The notes under the pieces: generated by a model
Databases searched by the model: none
The model's input: only the letters and a program-made list of their open reading frames with translations
What the model was told of the DNA's origin: nothing
DNA from: Thermoanaerobaculia bacterium
GTDB taxonomy: Bacteria > Acidobacteriota > Thermoanaerobaculia > Multivoradales > JAHZIX01
Length of the DNA stretch: 59,363 nucleotides
Direction: 5' to 3'
Assembly (NCBI GenBank): GCA_027069135.1
Contig: JALXFE010000248.1
Location: 1 to 59,363, forward strand
Shown here: piece by piece, positions 9,173 to 18,113 of the stretch
How positions within the stretch are numbered: position 1 is the stretch's first letter
How the letters are laid out: the number at the start of each line of letters is the position of its first letter
Translations under genes and position numbers: made by a program

Positions 9173-12130
9173 ATGAGAAGCCACCTGAACACACTGACTC
9201 TGATCCTCCTCGCTACGATCTCGATTTCGATCTCACCGGCGGCCCTGGCCCAAGGTCCGCCGTGCAAGCCCTGCGCCGGCCTCCTGGTCGACGATCCGGC
9301 TCTCCTCTTGGGAGCCTTGGAATCCGATCCGGTTCTCGAAGGGGAAGCCCGCCTCTATATCGCCTGGAACGTGGACCTCAAGGCCCCCTCTTCGTCGGTA
9401 TCGCTCCTCGAAGCGGTCGACAAAGCCGGCGGCACCCCATGGCTGCGCCTCCGCTTTCGTACACCGAGCCCGATCCTTGAAAACGCGGCCTCCCTGGCCC
9501 GAGAGCTCTCCTCCGCCGCCGAGCTCGCCCGCTCCTCGGTCGAGGGCACTCACTTCCAGATTCTGTGGGCCCCGCCCGCCGAAGAATCCTGGACCGCGGA
9601 GGAGTACGCCTTCTTGTTGAAGCGTGCCTCCGTCGTCATCGTCGGGGCCAAGAGTGGTGCCCGGATCATCTCGGCTCCGTTGAAAGAACATCAGATCGCC
9701 CCCTTCTATGCAGAGGAGACCGCCGCCTACATCGATGGCTTGGCCCTTTACCCATCGAAGCCAGCGGCCTTGAAGAACATCGCTGAGAACATCACCCGCC
9801 TCGACCCGGGACGCTCGGTCATCATCGACGGGGCGCCCTTCCCCGCCGATCCCTGGTCCGTCCTGGCGGATGCGGCGCGATTCACCGAAGGCGGAGCCGC
9901 TCTGACGCTCTTCGCCTACGAGCCTCCTCCGGAGGGCGCCACGGCGGCGGCCCTGGCGCCCATCAAGCTCTTGGCGAGGGAATTCCAGGGGGACCTGTCT
10001 CTCGATCCCTACTCCGTACCGACCGGAGCCCAGGAAGCCTGGAGCTTCGTACGGGGTGAGGACTTGAGCCTCCGCGTGATCACCCGTAACGAACCCGGCG
10101 CCACCGAGCTCAAACTGCTCTTCCCGGATACCCAGCTCAAGAGACCCGCCCGACTGGATCCACAGACCGGAGAGGCCCAGGACCTCTTCGGTCAGAGCCG
10201 CACCTCCGAAGGCCTGCGGCTCTCGATCTCGAATCCTACGACGGTGACGTTGCTGCGCCTGGAACGGATGACGGCGGAAGAAATCGAGGGGCTCGAGGGC
10301 CTCGAGGAGAGCGTCACGGTCGCCGATCGCCGCCAGATGCCCGTCGAAGAAATCCTCCGGCGGCTCCAAGCCTTCGACGACGCCCAGAACCGGAGGGTTC
10401 GGCACTACCGGGCCACCAACACGACCCACCTACGCTTTCAGTTCGGAACCGGTGTACAGGGCCTGGAGGCCACCTTCGAAGGTGATTTCTTCTTCCGGCC
10501 AGGTCAGGGCTTCGACTGGGCCTGGCAGACCTTCTACGTCAATGGGGTTCGCTGGCGAGGCAAGAGCATTCCGGAGATTCCCTTGGTCCAGCCGGAGAAA
10601 GCCGCGGCGCTGCCCTTGGAGATCAACTTCACCAAGGAGTACTCCTACCGGCTGCGGGGAGCGGAAGTCGTCGAAGGTCGCGACTGTTGGATCGTCGATT
10701 TCAGCCCCGCGGTAGAGGTCGACGAGGGCCGGACTCTCTACCAGGGAACGGTGTGGGTGGATCGGCAGCATTTCGGTCGGGTCCGCACCCGGGCCCTGCA
10801 GGTGGGCCTTGAGGGGGAAGTGCTCTCCAACGAAGAGACCGTCTACTTCACTCCGACTCATATGGACGGCACTCCCGGCAGCTGGGATCCGGAGAGCCTC
10901 TGGCTCCCCCTACGGATCGTAGGACAACAGCTCTTGAGCGTCCTCAACGCCACCACCATCGTCGAGAAGGAGACCCTGCTGACGGCTCTCGAAATCAATG
11001 GCGAAGACTTCGAAGCCCAACGCCAGGCGATTCTCGAATCCGACGTCACCATGGTCCGGGACACGGACCAGGGCTGGCGGTATCTCGTCAAGGACGAAGA
11101 TTCCGGCGAGCGAAAAGTGCAAGAAGATTTCCGCAAGAACCGCACCTTCGCCGTGGCCGGCGTCTTCTGGGATGAATCGCGGGACTTTCCCCTCCCCCTG
11201 GGGGGCATCGACTACTTCTCCTTCGACTACAAGGGCACCGGAAAGCAAGTCAACCTCTTCTTCGCCGGTGTGCTCCTGATCGGCAACGTCGCCGACCCGG
11301 ATGTCTTCGGTAGCAAATGGGACGCCGGAGCCAGTGTTTTCGCTCTCGCTGTCGGCGGTACGGACTCGACCTTTCGCGACGGGATCGAGCGGGAGGAAGA
11401 GGATGTCGAATCGCGCCCGGCGAGGTTCAGCCTCTTTCTCGGTCGCCCCCTCGGCAGCTACGGCAAGCTAGACCTTACCTACAGCCTGGGGCGCACGGAT
11501 TTCTCCCGAGCCGACGACACGGCGGACGAATTCGTTCTGCCCCAGGACCATTTCACCCAAAGCGTGCAATTGGAGGCCAAATACAATCGTTCCGGCTATC
11601 GCTTCCGCGCTGCCGGTAGCGTCAACCGCCGTTCCGATTGGCAGCCCTGGGGCCTTCCGGGAAGCCCGGAGCTCGAGGCCTTCGATCCGGATACAGAAGA
11701 GTACACACTCTGGAACGTGGCTTTCGCCAAGACCTGGTGGCTACCCCGGTTCAAGAAATTCAGCTTTGAGCTCGAGTACCTCGATGGTGAGCACCTCGAC
11801 CGCTTCAGCAAATATCAATTCGGTTTCTTCGCCGACTCTCGAATCCACGGCTACCAATCGGATCGGGTGCGGGCCGAGGACGCCATCGCGGCCCATCTGA
11901 GCTACGGCTTCGAGGTCGGCGAGCTCTTTAGGCTCCAAGGCATCGGTGACGTCGCCATCGCCAACGATGAAGGGAGCGGCCTCGAGGATGAATTGCTGGC
12001 CGGTATCGGCGTGGAGGGAACCTTCCTCGGCCCCTGGCAGACCATCGTCAACCTGGATCTGGGATTCGCCGTAGACGGTCCGGATGACGGGTTCACCCTC
12101 TTCCTGACCTTCTTGAAGCTCTTCAAATGA
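9173..12130 (+). CDS. large composite outer-membrane protein (exported domain, LolA-like domain, C-terminal barrel)
   Basis: A 985-residue exported protein beginning at ATG 9173, where a clear signal peptide starts and ends at ALAQ. Residues ~30-330 look like an alpha/beta barrel-type domain with alternating strands and helices. Residues ~390-600 resemble LolA/outer-membrane lipoprotein-sorting folds (FEGDFFFRPGQGFDW, GTVWVDRQHFGRVRTRAL). The C-terminal ~350 residues alternate aromatic and hydrophobic residues like a beta-barrel (GGIDYFSFDYKG, LDLTYSLGRTDFS). I do not recognise the full architecture. It is followed after 13 bp by an Smr gene and then an HDAC-family gene, so the three are probably one operon. 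Confidence 0.65.
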   Translation: MRSHLNTLTLILLATISISISPAALAQGPPCKPCAGLLVDDPALLLGALESDPVLEGEARLYIAWNVDLKAPSSSVSLLEAVDKAGGTPWLRLRFRTPSPILENAASLARELSSAAELARSSVEGTHFQILWAPPAEESWTAEEYAFLLKRASVVIVGAKSGARIISAPLKEHQIAPFYAEETAAYIDGLALYPSKPAALKNIAENITRLDPGRSVIIDGAPFPADPWSVLADAARFTEGGAALTLFAYEPPPEGATAAALAPIKLLAREFQGDLSLDPYSVPTGAQEAWSFVRGEDLSLRVITRNEPGATELKLLFPDTQLKRPARLDPQTGEAQDLFGQSRTSEGLRLSISNPTTVTLLRLERMTAEEIEGLEGLEESVTVADRRQMPVEEILRRLQAFDDAQNRRVRHYRATNTTHLRFQFGTGVQGLEATFEGDFFFRPGQGFDWAWQTFYVNGVRWRGKSIPEIPLVQPEKAAALPLEINFTKEYSYRLRGAEVVEGRDCWIVDFSPAVEVDEGRTLYQGTVWVDRQHFGRVRTRALQVGLEGEVLSNEETVYFTPTHMDGTPGSWDPESLWLPLRIVGQQLLSVLNATTIVEKETLLTALEINGEDFEAQRQAILESDVTMVRDTDQGWRYLVKDEDSGERKVQEDFRKNRTFAVAGVFWDESRDFPLPLGGIDYFSFDYKGTGKQVNLFFAGVLLIGNVADPDVFGSKWDAGASVFALAVGGTDSTFRDGIEREEEDVESRPARFSLFLGRPLGSYGKLDLTYSLGRTDFSRADDTADEFVLPQDHFTQSVQLEAKYNRSGYRFRAAGSVNRRSDWQPWGLPGSPELEAFDPDTEEYTLWNVAFAKTWWLPRFKKFSFELEYLDGEHLDRFSKYQFGFFADSRIHGYQSDRVRAEDAIAAHLSYGFEVGELFRLQGIGDVAIANDEGSGLEDELLAGIGVEGTFLGPWQTIVNLDLGFAVDGPDDGFTLFLTFLKLFK

Positions 12131-12143
12131 GTAGGAGGGCCGG

Positions 12144-12434
12144 ATGAGGGACGGCATCGAGGACATCGATCAGCAGGTCATCGAAGTGCCCATCGAGGAC
12201 GTCCTGGACCTCCACACCTTTCGTCCCTCGGAGGTCGCCGACGTCGTGCGGGAGTACCTGGACGCAGCCTACGAGCTGGGTCTGCGGCAGTTACGCATCA
12301 TCCATGGCCGGGGAATCGGTGTGCAGCGCAAGACGGTGCGCACCCTCCTCGGTCGGGATTCCCGGGTGCGGGCCTTCGGGGATGCCCCTCCGGGAGCCGG
12401 GGGCTGGGGGGCCACCTGGATCGAGTTGGAGTAG
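12144..12434 (+). CDS. Smr-domain protein
   Basis: A 96-residue stand-alone Smr domain. The two family hallmarks are visible: LDLH near residue 22 and the HGRG motif near residue 53. The C-terminal GGWGATWIEL matches the usual closing strand. Smr domains occur at the C-terminus of MutS2 and as small proteins; many have nicking endonuclease activity or act on stalled ribosomes. It sits 13 bp after the outer-membrane gene and 3 bp before the HDAC-family gene. The function within this operon is unknown. Confidence 0.9.
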   Translation: MRDGIEDIDQQVIEVPIEDVLDLHTFRPSEVADVVREYLDAAYELGLRQLRIIHGRGIGVQRKTVRTLLGRDSRVRAFGDAPPGAGGWGATWIELE

Positions 12435-12437
12435 CCG

Positions 12438-14312
12438 GTGCCCTGGGCCTCTTTGTCACGAGCCTTGCGCCGGAGCCTCCGATATTTGAGGTCGCCCCCG
12501 CCGGTGGATTTCATCTACTCTCGCGACTACGCCTTCAGCCATCCCAGCGTGCCGTCGGATCCCTTGAGGGGAGAGCGGATCCTCACGTTTCTCTCCTCCG
12601 AAGGTCTCTTGAGGCCCCGCAAACTCCACAGCCCTCGCTCCGCTACCGTCCGCTCCCTGCGCCGGATTCACTCCGACGACTACCTACACTCCCTGCGCGA
12701 AGAAGAAACTCTCGCCGGCATCGTCGGCACGACCGAAGGCCTGGCGGTTCTCGACAGATTTCTCGAGGTCCAACGGCGGATGGTCGGGGGTACGCAACGG
12801 GCGGTGCAGCTGGCCCTCGATCGAGGGGGCCTCGCCATTCACCTGGGCGGGGGCCTTCATCATGCGTGGTCGGATCAGGGCGGTGGATTCTGCATGCTCA
12901 ACGACGTCGCCGTGGCCATCGCCGCCGCCCGCGCCCAGGGCTTCGAAGGCCGCATCCTGGTCGTGGACCTGGACTTGCACCACGGGGACGGTACCGAGGC
13001 GATTTTTGCCCAGGATGCCTCCGTCTACACCTATTCGATTCACAACCGAGCCTGGTCGGAGACGGAAGCCGTTGCCAATACCCGGATCGAGCTGGGCTTC
13101 GAGGTCCAAGACCCCGCCTACTTGACGGCACTGCGCGAGTCTCTGCCCCCGATTGTGGAGTCCTTTTCTCCGCAGCTCGTATTCTTTCTAGCGGGCTGCG
13201 ACCCCGCCCAAGGCGACGCCATCGGCGATTGGAAGATCAGTGCCGAAGGCATGTTGGAACGGGATCTCTTCGTGCTCTCCCTCCTTGAGCGTGGAGGCTC
13301 CCTCCTCCCTACGGTGATCGTGCTGGCAGGAGGGTACGGATCGGAATCCTGGCGCTTCTCAGCCCGTTTCTTTGGTGCCTTAGAGCGGGGCGGCAAACCT
13401 CTGGAGCCACCCACGACGGGCGAGATTACCCTCCTGCGCTACCGCCACATCGCGCGCCTGCAAGACCCCCTGGAGCTGAGCGATACGACGGCGGAGGGAG
13501 ACGATTGGGAGCTTACAGAAGAGGATATTCTCGGACCCCTGGCGAGCACGCCGCAGGCGACGCGATTCCTCGGTTTCTACACCCGCCACGGCTTGGAGCT
13601 CGCCCTGGAGCGTTATGGCATCTTCGATCGCCTGCGGGAACAGGGATTCGAGCGCCCCTACCTCGACTGGAATCTCGACGACATCAGCGGCCAAACCGTC
13701 CGTATCTACGGCGACGCCGACCGAAAAGAGCTCCTGGGGGAATTTCGGGCTCGGCGAGATCGTCGGCGGATTCCCGGCATGGAAATGCTCCACATCGAAT
13801 GGCTCCTCCTACAAAATCCTCGGGCACGTTTCTCGACCCATCGCCCGTCCATGCCCGGCCAGGAGTACCCCGGTTTGGGACTGTTGCGGGACGTCCTCGC
13901 TCTCTTGATCATCGCTTGCGAACGCCTGCAGCTGGACGGAATATCCTTCGTTCCATCCCATTTTCATCTCGCTCTCACCTCCGCCAACCTGATGCATTTC
14001 CTCGATCCCAAAGCCGAAGTCCGCTTGGCGGCGGTGCGTGAGGCTCTCGGAGAGCGGAATTTCGCTAAGTCTGTGGCCTTAGTGGCAGCTGGCGGTGTGG
14101 TCGACAAGAGCACGGGAGAGGCCTACCGGTGGGAGCCCACGGTGCTGCTGCAGCCAGTGAGCGACCGGCTTGAAGCCTACTTCGAAACCCCGGAATACCG
14201 ACGAGAAAAACGGCAAGCGCAGGCCTCGGCACCGACCTTCGAGGCTATCGACGACAAAAGCTCCGAAGCTTCGAGACCGAGTGGATCCGCACCTGCGCCG
14301 CCGGCCAAATGA
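12438..14312 (+). CDS. histone-deacetylase-superfamily protein with unassigned C-terminal half
   Basis: A 624-residue protein starting at GTG 12438. Residues ~22-320 are an arginase/deacetylase-fold HDAC domain: H141-H142 in GLHHA, D179 and H181 in DLDLHHGDGTE, D255 in LAGCDP and Y300 in AGGYG. These give the three zinc ligands and the catalytic His/Tyr, so the enzyme should be active on an acetyl-lysine, acetylpolyamine or related amide. Residues ~330-580 form a second region (GLELALERYGIFDRLR; DGISFVPSHFHLA) that I cannot assign, and the tail is low-complexity. Bacterial HDAC homologues are usually 300-380 residues, so this is nearly twice as long. Its 3' end overlaps a convergent lipoprotein gene by 68 bp. 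Confidence 0.85.
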   Translation: MPWASLSRALRRSLRYLRSPPPVDFIYSRDYAFSHPSVPSDPLRGERILTFLSSEGLLRPRKLHSPRSATVRSLRRIHSDDYLHSLREEETLAGIVGTTEGLAVLDRFLEVQRRMVGGTQRAVQLALDRGGLAIHLGGGLHHAWSDQGGGFCMLNDVAVAIAAARAQGFEGRILVVDLDLHHGDGTEAIFAQDASVYTYSIHNRAWSETEAVANTRIELGFEVQDPAYLTALRESLPPIVESFSPQLVFFLAGCDPAQGDAIGDWKISAEGMLERDLFVLSLLERGGSLLPTVIVLAGGYGSESWRFSARFFGALERGGKPLEPPTTGEITLLRYRHIARLQDPLELSDTTAEGDDWELTEEDILGPLASTPQATRFLGFYTRHGLELALERYGIFDRLREQGFERPYLDWNLDDISGQTVRIYGDADRKELLGEFRARRDRRRIPGMEMLHIEWLLLQNPRARFSTHRPSMPGQEYPGLGLLRDVLALLIIACERLQLDGISFVPSHFHLALTSANLMHFLDPKAEVRLAAVREALGERNFAKSVALVAAGGVVDKSTGEAYRWEPTVLLQPVSDRLEAYFETPEYRREKRQAQASAPTFEAIDDKSSEASRPSGSAPAPPAK

Positions 14313-15000
14313 GGTACTCGCTGGGTCCGACGAGAGTCGTCGGGCTTCCCCAATCGTAGGTATAGCCCAATCTCGTCCAGGGATAGCCGTCCGTGCCGTA
14401 GGTTCCCTTCTTCTGCTCTTCGAACCAGCGGCGGTACCCGTCGCGAACCGGCTCCCCGGGAACAAAGTCCAGAGAGCATTCCCGATCCGTAATCTCCGGG
14501 TCTGGACACGGCCGCAGAAGGTCTTCGATCTCTACCCACAGCTCTACGAAGCGGGTCTTCCCAACTCCCGGCGGCAGCCCGAGCCATTGCTCCAAGCGGC
14601 GGATCAGACCCTTTCGATTTCGGGGATAGTAGTGGCGGCAAAACTCTCGTAGCTCCGGCGCCAGGGTCACCCACACGGGCCGGGTCACCGGCATCTCCCG
14701 GCCGATGAAATCGTCGTAACCCTCCCACGAGGTCCAGGTGACGACGAGCAAAGAGCTGCGCCCCGGCACGCCGCTCCAAAGAAGGCCTTTCTCTCCGGGA
14801 AGGACCGGCTTGAGACACCGGAAGATCTCCTCCTCTTCCACCACCTCGGCATCCCGGACTGCAGCTCCATAGGCAGCCTTGGCCTTGAGAGAAACCCTTC
14901 CGCTACCGGCAGAACGGCATCCCGACACCGGAAAGGCGAGCAGACCTACGACCAAGAGGTGGAAAAGGGTAGACGATCGCATCGTCTTGCATCGATTCAT
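14245..15000 (-). CDS. predicted lipoprotein of unknown function
   Basis: A 251-residue protein starting at ATG 15000, which has GGAGG 7 bases upstream. The signal peptide ends in the lipobox PVSGC. The mature part is Trp/Tyr/Arg-rich (e.g. CRHYYPRNRKG, PWTRLGYTYDWG) and contains several Cys. I do not recognise the family. The gene converges on the HDAC-family gene and their coding ends overlap by 68 bp on opposite strands. The protein would be anchored to the inner or outer membrane facing the periplasm. Confidence 0.7.
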   Translation of the reverse strand: MNRCKTMRSSTLFHLLVVGLLAFPVSGCRSAGSGRVSLKAKAAYGAAVRDAEVVEEEEIFRCLKPVLPGEKGLLWSGVPGRSSLLVVTWTSWEGYDDFIGREMPVTRPVWVTLAPELREFCRHYYPRNRKGLIRRLEQWLGLPPGVGKTRFVELWVEIEDLLRPCPDPEITDRECSLDFVPGEPVRDGYRRWFEEQKKGTYGTDGYPWTRLGYTYDWGSPTTLVGPSEYLIWPAAQVRIHSVSKLRSFCRR

Positions 15001-15110
15001 CGAAGATCCTCCACCGGCTGCAAGCCTCGTCGACTTCTTTGTCCAAGAAAAATCGCAGGTCGCTAGCGATCATACCAGCGGCCTGCGATTCGATTCGTCT
15101 CGAGGCTAGA

Positions 15111-17054
15111 TCAGGGTAGGTCGCTGACCACCAGACCGAAGCGGAAGTTGAATATCGGCGAGGCGGTGAAGGTCACTCCGTCGGTAGAGGTGAAGGAAAG
15201 TCCCGCGATGGGAACATCGTTTGTTCCTCCCGGTACACCGTCCAGGGCGATCAGCGGCGGGAAGCCGCTGGGGCCTGGAAAGGGTGCGTCGGGCAGCTGA
15301 AGAACGAGACAGAGATGGGAGATTTCACCGCTGGCGATCCCCGCCAGCACTCGGGCTCCGAGGGAGGCAGACCGGCGGAAATAGAACGGCGCAAAATCGC
15401 TATCCTGTCCGACGAAAACCCGGTCCCGGCGGAGCGGATGAGCGAGATCAACGGTCGCTGTGGTCCCTGTCACTTCGCAGGTCGTCAATTGTGCTTCCGC
15501 CCAAATGTTGACCACTGAAGCATCCAGCTGGCCATTGTGAAAGATACCGCTGTGGATCGCCAGGCCACCGCCGGAATCTGCAGCGGCGATATCGGCCCCG
15601 GGAAAAGCGACGGCATAGAAAGAACCTGGAGCCGCTCCGGTAAACCCGACGAAATCCTGACTGCCGAAACTGCCCAGAGTTGTATCAATATTCGTCGTAA
15701 TATCGATCCCGGACCTTACGAAACCCGGAAGGGCAAACACCGGGAGGCTCGAACCCGGAGAAGTTTCGACGGCGGCCTCTCGGCGACCGTTATAGAACTC
15801 CTCATTGAACGTGTCCTGGCCGAAAATGCTACCGATCTGCGCCGTAAAGCTGACAGAAGTATTCGGTACCGGATCTCCGTCGATCGCTTCGATGCCGATA
15901 TCGTAGAGGCCGAAGGGAACCGGCATTTCGTACCGGCCGTCGACGATATTGAAGGCCGGGTCGACCAGGAAGAGCCCGCCGGTTGCCGGATCAAAAGAAA
16001 GCTGCGTGGTCCCGGTTTGAGCGGTAACTTCCAACGTTCGAAGCAGGAACCGGTTGGCGTTGACACTGCCCCCGGCTAACGGCAAGCCCTGAGCACCTTG
16101 GGTGGCCTCACCCTCGACAACACCGAAAACGAACCGGAAAGGAATGTCCCCCGCCTGCAGTGCGGCAGGCCCGGAAGAGGCCGTACCTTCCTGATAGAAG
16201 AACGAGGACCACGCGATATCGTCGGTATCGAGACTACGAATCGAAAGCTCCGCATCCGGGTCCCCCGTATCGATGAAAGGAAACATCGTAGCGCCGCTAC
16301 CGTCGGAGCTACTCACCTGGTTATTCAGAGGATGGGCAAGTCCGTGAGAATGGCCCAATTCATGAGTGGCGACACCTTGCAGATCTACCGAAAGCGTAAC
16401 CCCGTCGATATCCGCGGCGGCCGTCGTAAATTGCAGAAGTCCGGCATTGTATTGGACGTCGTTATCAAGAATCGTCCCGGCGGAATAGCTACCTTCAGGA
16501 AATTCGATGTCGCCGTCGCCATCGACGTCTGCGCAAGTGTCGATAGTATTTGAAACATCCGGATCGCCATCACCATCGATATCATCGCCATCTACGAACA
16601 CTGAATCCGCAGTCAAAGAAGTGGATGGCGAGGAAGCGATGAAGCCGGATCCGGGAGGTGTCGCAAAGGTCTGTTCGTTCACGAAATCGAACGTCCGTCC
16701 GCCCGGATTCGTGACGGTACCGACGATCTGCATATCGATGAAGGAGGTTCGAAGCTCGTTCCAGGCGTCCATCGAAGCCTGGAGAGAAGCCGTGGCGTCG
16801 GCTAAGGAAATCACCGGCGGTCCGAGAGGGTTGGGAATTGGGTCTGCAAAATCGTTCACCCTGTATCGCACCGGGATACAGCGGGAATCCCAATGGATTC
16901 CAATTACCCGGGCCACGATCTGTCCGGGTATCGGAGAAGCGACGTTGCCGGTGGTATCGATGGTCTCGAGGGGGCCACCGGCCTGAGCCGGTATCGCCGC
17001 CAGAAGAACGGTGACTAGGAGCCAAGCCAAAGAGGCAGAATTATTTGTCCGCAC
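15111..17054 (-). CDS. secreted matrixin-like zinc metalloprotease
   Basis: A 647-residue exported protein. The start is GTG 17054 with GGAG 8 bases upstream, and the signal peptide ends near AIPAQA. The zinc-binding motif HELGHSHGLAHP is of the metzincin/matrixin type (HExxHxxGxxH). Before it lies a calcium-binding Asp-rich stretch with DGDDIDGDGDPD and DVDGDGDIEF. The ~350 residues after the protease core are beta-rich, probably carboxypeptidase-regulatory or Ig-like domains. It follows a small exported protein gene by 39 bp on the same strand, so the two are likely co-transcribed. Its role is likely extracellular proteolysis; the substrate is unknown. Confidence 0.82.
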   Translation of the reverse strand: MRTNNSASLAWLLVTVLLAAIPAQAGGPLETIDTTGNVASPIPGQIVARVIGIHWDSRCIPVRYRVNDFADPIPNPLGPPVISLADATASLQASMDAWNELRTSFIDMQIVGTVTNPGGRTFDFVNEQTFATPPGSGFIASSPSTSLTADSVFVDGDDIDGDGDPDVSNTIDTCADVDGDGDIEFPEGSYSAGTILDNDVQYNAGLLQFTTAAADIDGVTLSVDLQGVATHELGHSHGLAHPLNNQVSSSDGSGATMFPFIDTGDPDAELSIRSLDTDDIAWSSFFYQEGTASSGPAALQAGDIPFRFVFGVVEGEATQGAQGLPLAGGSVNANRFLLRTLEVTAQTGTTQLSFDPATGGLFLVDPAFNIVDGRYEMPVPFGLYDIGIEAIDGDPVPNTSVSFTAQIGSIFGQDTFNEEFYNGRREAAVETSPGSSLPVFALPGFVRSGIDITTNIDTTLGSFGSQDFVGFTGAAPGSFYAVAFPGADIAAADSGGGLAIHSGIFHNGQLDASVVNIWAEAQLTTCEVTGTTATVDLAHPLRRDRVFVGQDSDFAPFYFRRSASLGARVLAGIASGEISHLCLVLQLPDAPFPGPSGFPPLIALDGVPGGTNDVPIAGLSFTSTDGVTFTASPIFNFRFGLVVSDLP

Positions 17055-17093
17055 GATTCATCTCCTTTTTCTTGCTCTTGACACTCTGGTGAT

Positions 17094-17672
17094 TCACTGC
17101 TTCTGCTCCAAGGCTCTTGGAGACGAAAGGTACCCTCGGACCCTCTGCTTGAAGGTCTCCAGGGATGAGCTGGTGGCTTCTGACTCGGCATCGGCCCCCG
17201 GGCCGACGATACGGATCCCTGCCATATTCCGGGCGACCGTCGCACCCGCGCCGGGCTCGCGACTGATCTGGTAGGCACCTTGGGAGAACCCCATCACCGA
17301 GTAGGTATCGATCAAGGCCGGGTTTTTCTCCAGGAAGAGAAAGATCTCCTGGCCGATGAGTAACCGAGGGGCTCCCGGATACGTGGTCGCGACGGGAAAC
17401 TTCAGGCTGTTGTCGATACCTCCGGGAATCACCACCGTCACCGTGGCGGCTTCTCCTTTGAGGGTATCGATGGGCCGGACCTTGACCAACGTGACCAGTT
17501 GGCCGTCGATGCGGACGGACTCGGAGGACACAGCCTCACCATGCATGATCACTGCAGCCTGAAGAGCCATCGCTTCTTCGGAGACCTTGAGGATCGTGGT
17601 AGCAGAGAGCAGGGGCGCCCAAGCGAGGGCGGTTGCTAGAACGACTGCCAGTTTGGATAGCTGTCGCATCAT
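17094..17672 (-). CDS. small exported protein upstream of the matrixin-like protease
   Basis: A 192-residue protein starting at ATG 17672 (ATGATG, with AAAGGAG 5-6 bases upstream). The signal peptide spans about residues 1-27 and ends near LLSATT. The mature part has alternating strands (VRIDGQLVTLVKVRPID, ATVTVVIPGG, EIFLFLEKNP) and resembles exported proteins often found next to matrixin-like proteases, but I cannot name a family. It could be a propeptide-like partner or inhibitor; that is inference from position alone. Confidence 0.7.
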   Translation of the reverse strand: MMRQLSKLAVVLATALAWAPLLSATTILKVSEEAMALQAAVIMHGEAVSSESVRIDGQLVTLVKVRPIDTLKGEAATVTVVIPGGIDNSLKFPVATTYPGAPRLLIGQEIFLFLEKNPALIDTYSVMGFSQGAYQISREPGAGATVARNMAGIRIVGPGADAESEATSSSLETFKQRVRGYLSSPRALEQKQ

Positions 17673-18113
17673 CTTTTCTCCTTTCGGGGCGGGTAACATG
17701 GAGGAATTCGCTCCAAACTTCGGAGCGAGCGGGAAGCAGAAAAGCGGGAAGCAAGGCTCTGGGAACCATCCTCGAGGACCAGGACGCTCAGCAGACCCAG
17801 GGCATTACAAAATACAGACATTTAAACTAATCTCTAAGCCGGGGCTAGAGATCCCTAAAGAACCAAGAGCTTCGGCGCAGCGGCAGAAGACGTCTCGGCG
17901 AAATCCGATCGATGGCACCGGGCGGCGCCGATTCGGACGATATGCCCGATTAGCTATATCACATATTTTCCCCATAGAGAAATTCAGGATTTCGCGCAAG
18001 CGCGCTCCAGAAGCGCGTTCTCCATGAACCTCTACATCCGTTAAGGAGTAGCAGGCTGGACGGAATGCCCCAAGTATTTGGCCGAATTGCCCGTGGGGAG
18101 ATACCCTGGGGCC
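17673..18113. other. intergenic region, divergent promoters
   Basis: A 441-base gap between the minus-strand protease operon and the plus-strand acyltransferase. It contains an AT-richer patch (about 17810-17835 and 17945-17985) that could hold promoters, but no hexamer pair that I trust. A short hairpin-like stretch gcgcaagcgcgctccagaag lies near 17995. No gene or repeat is evident. Confidence 0.4.
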
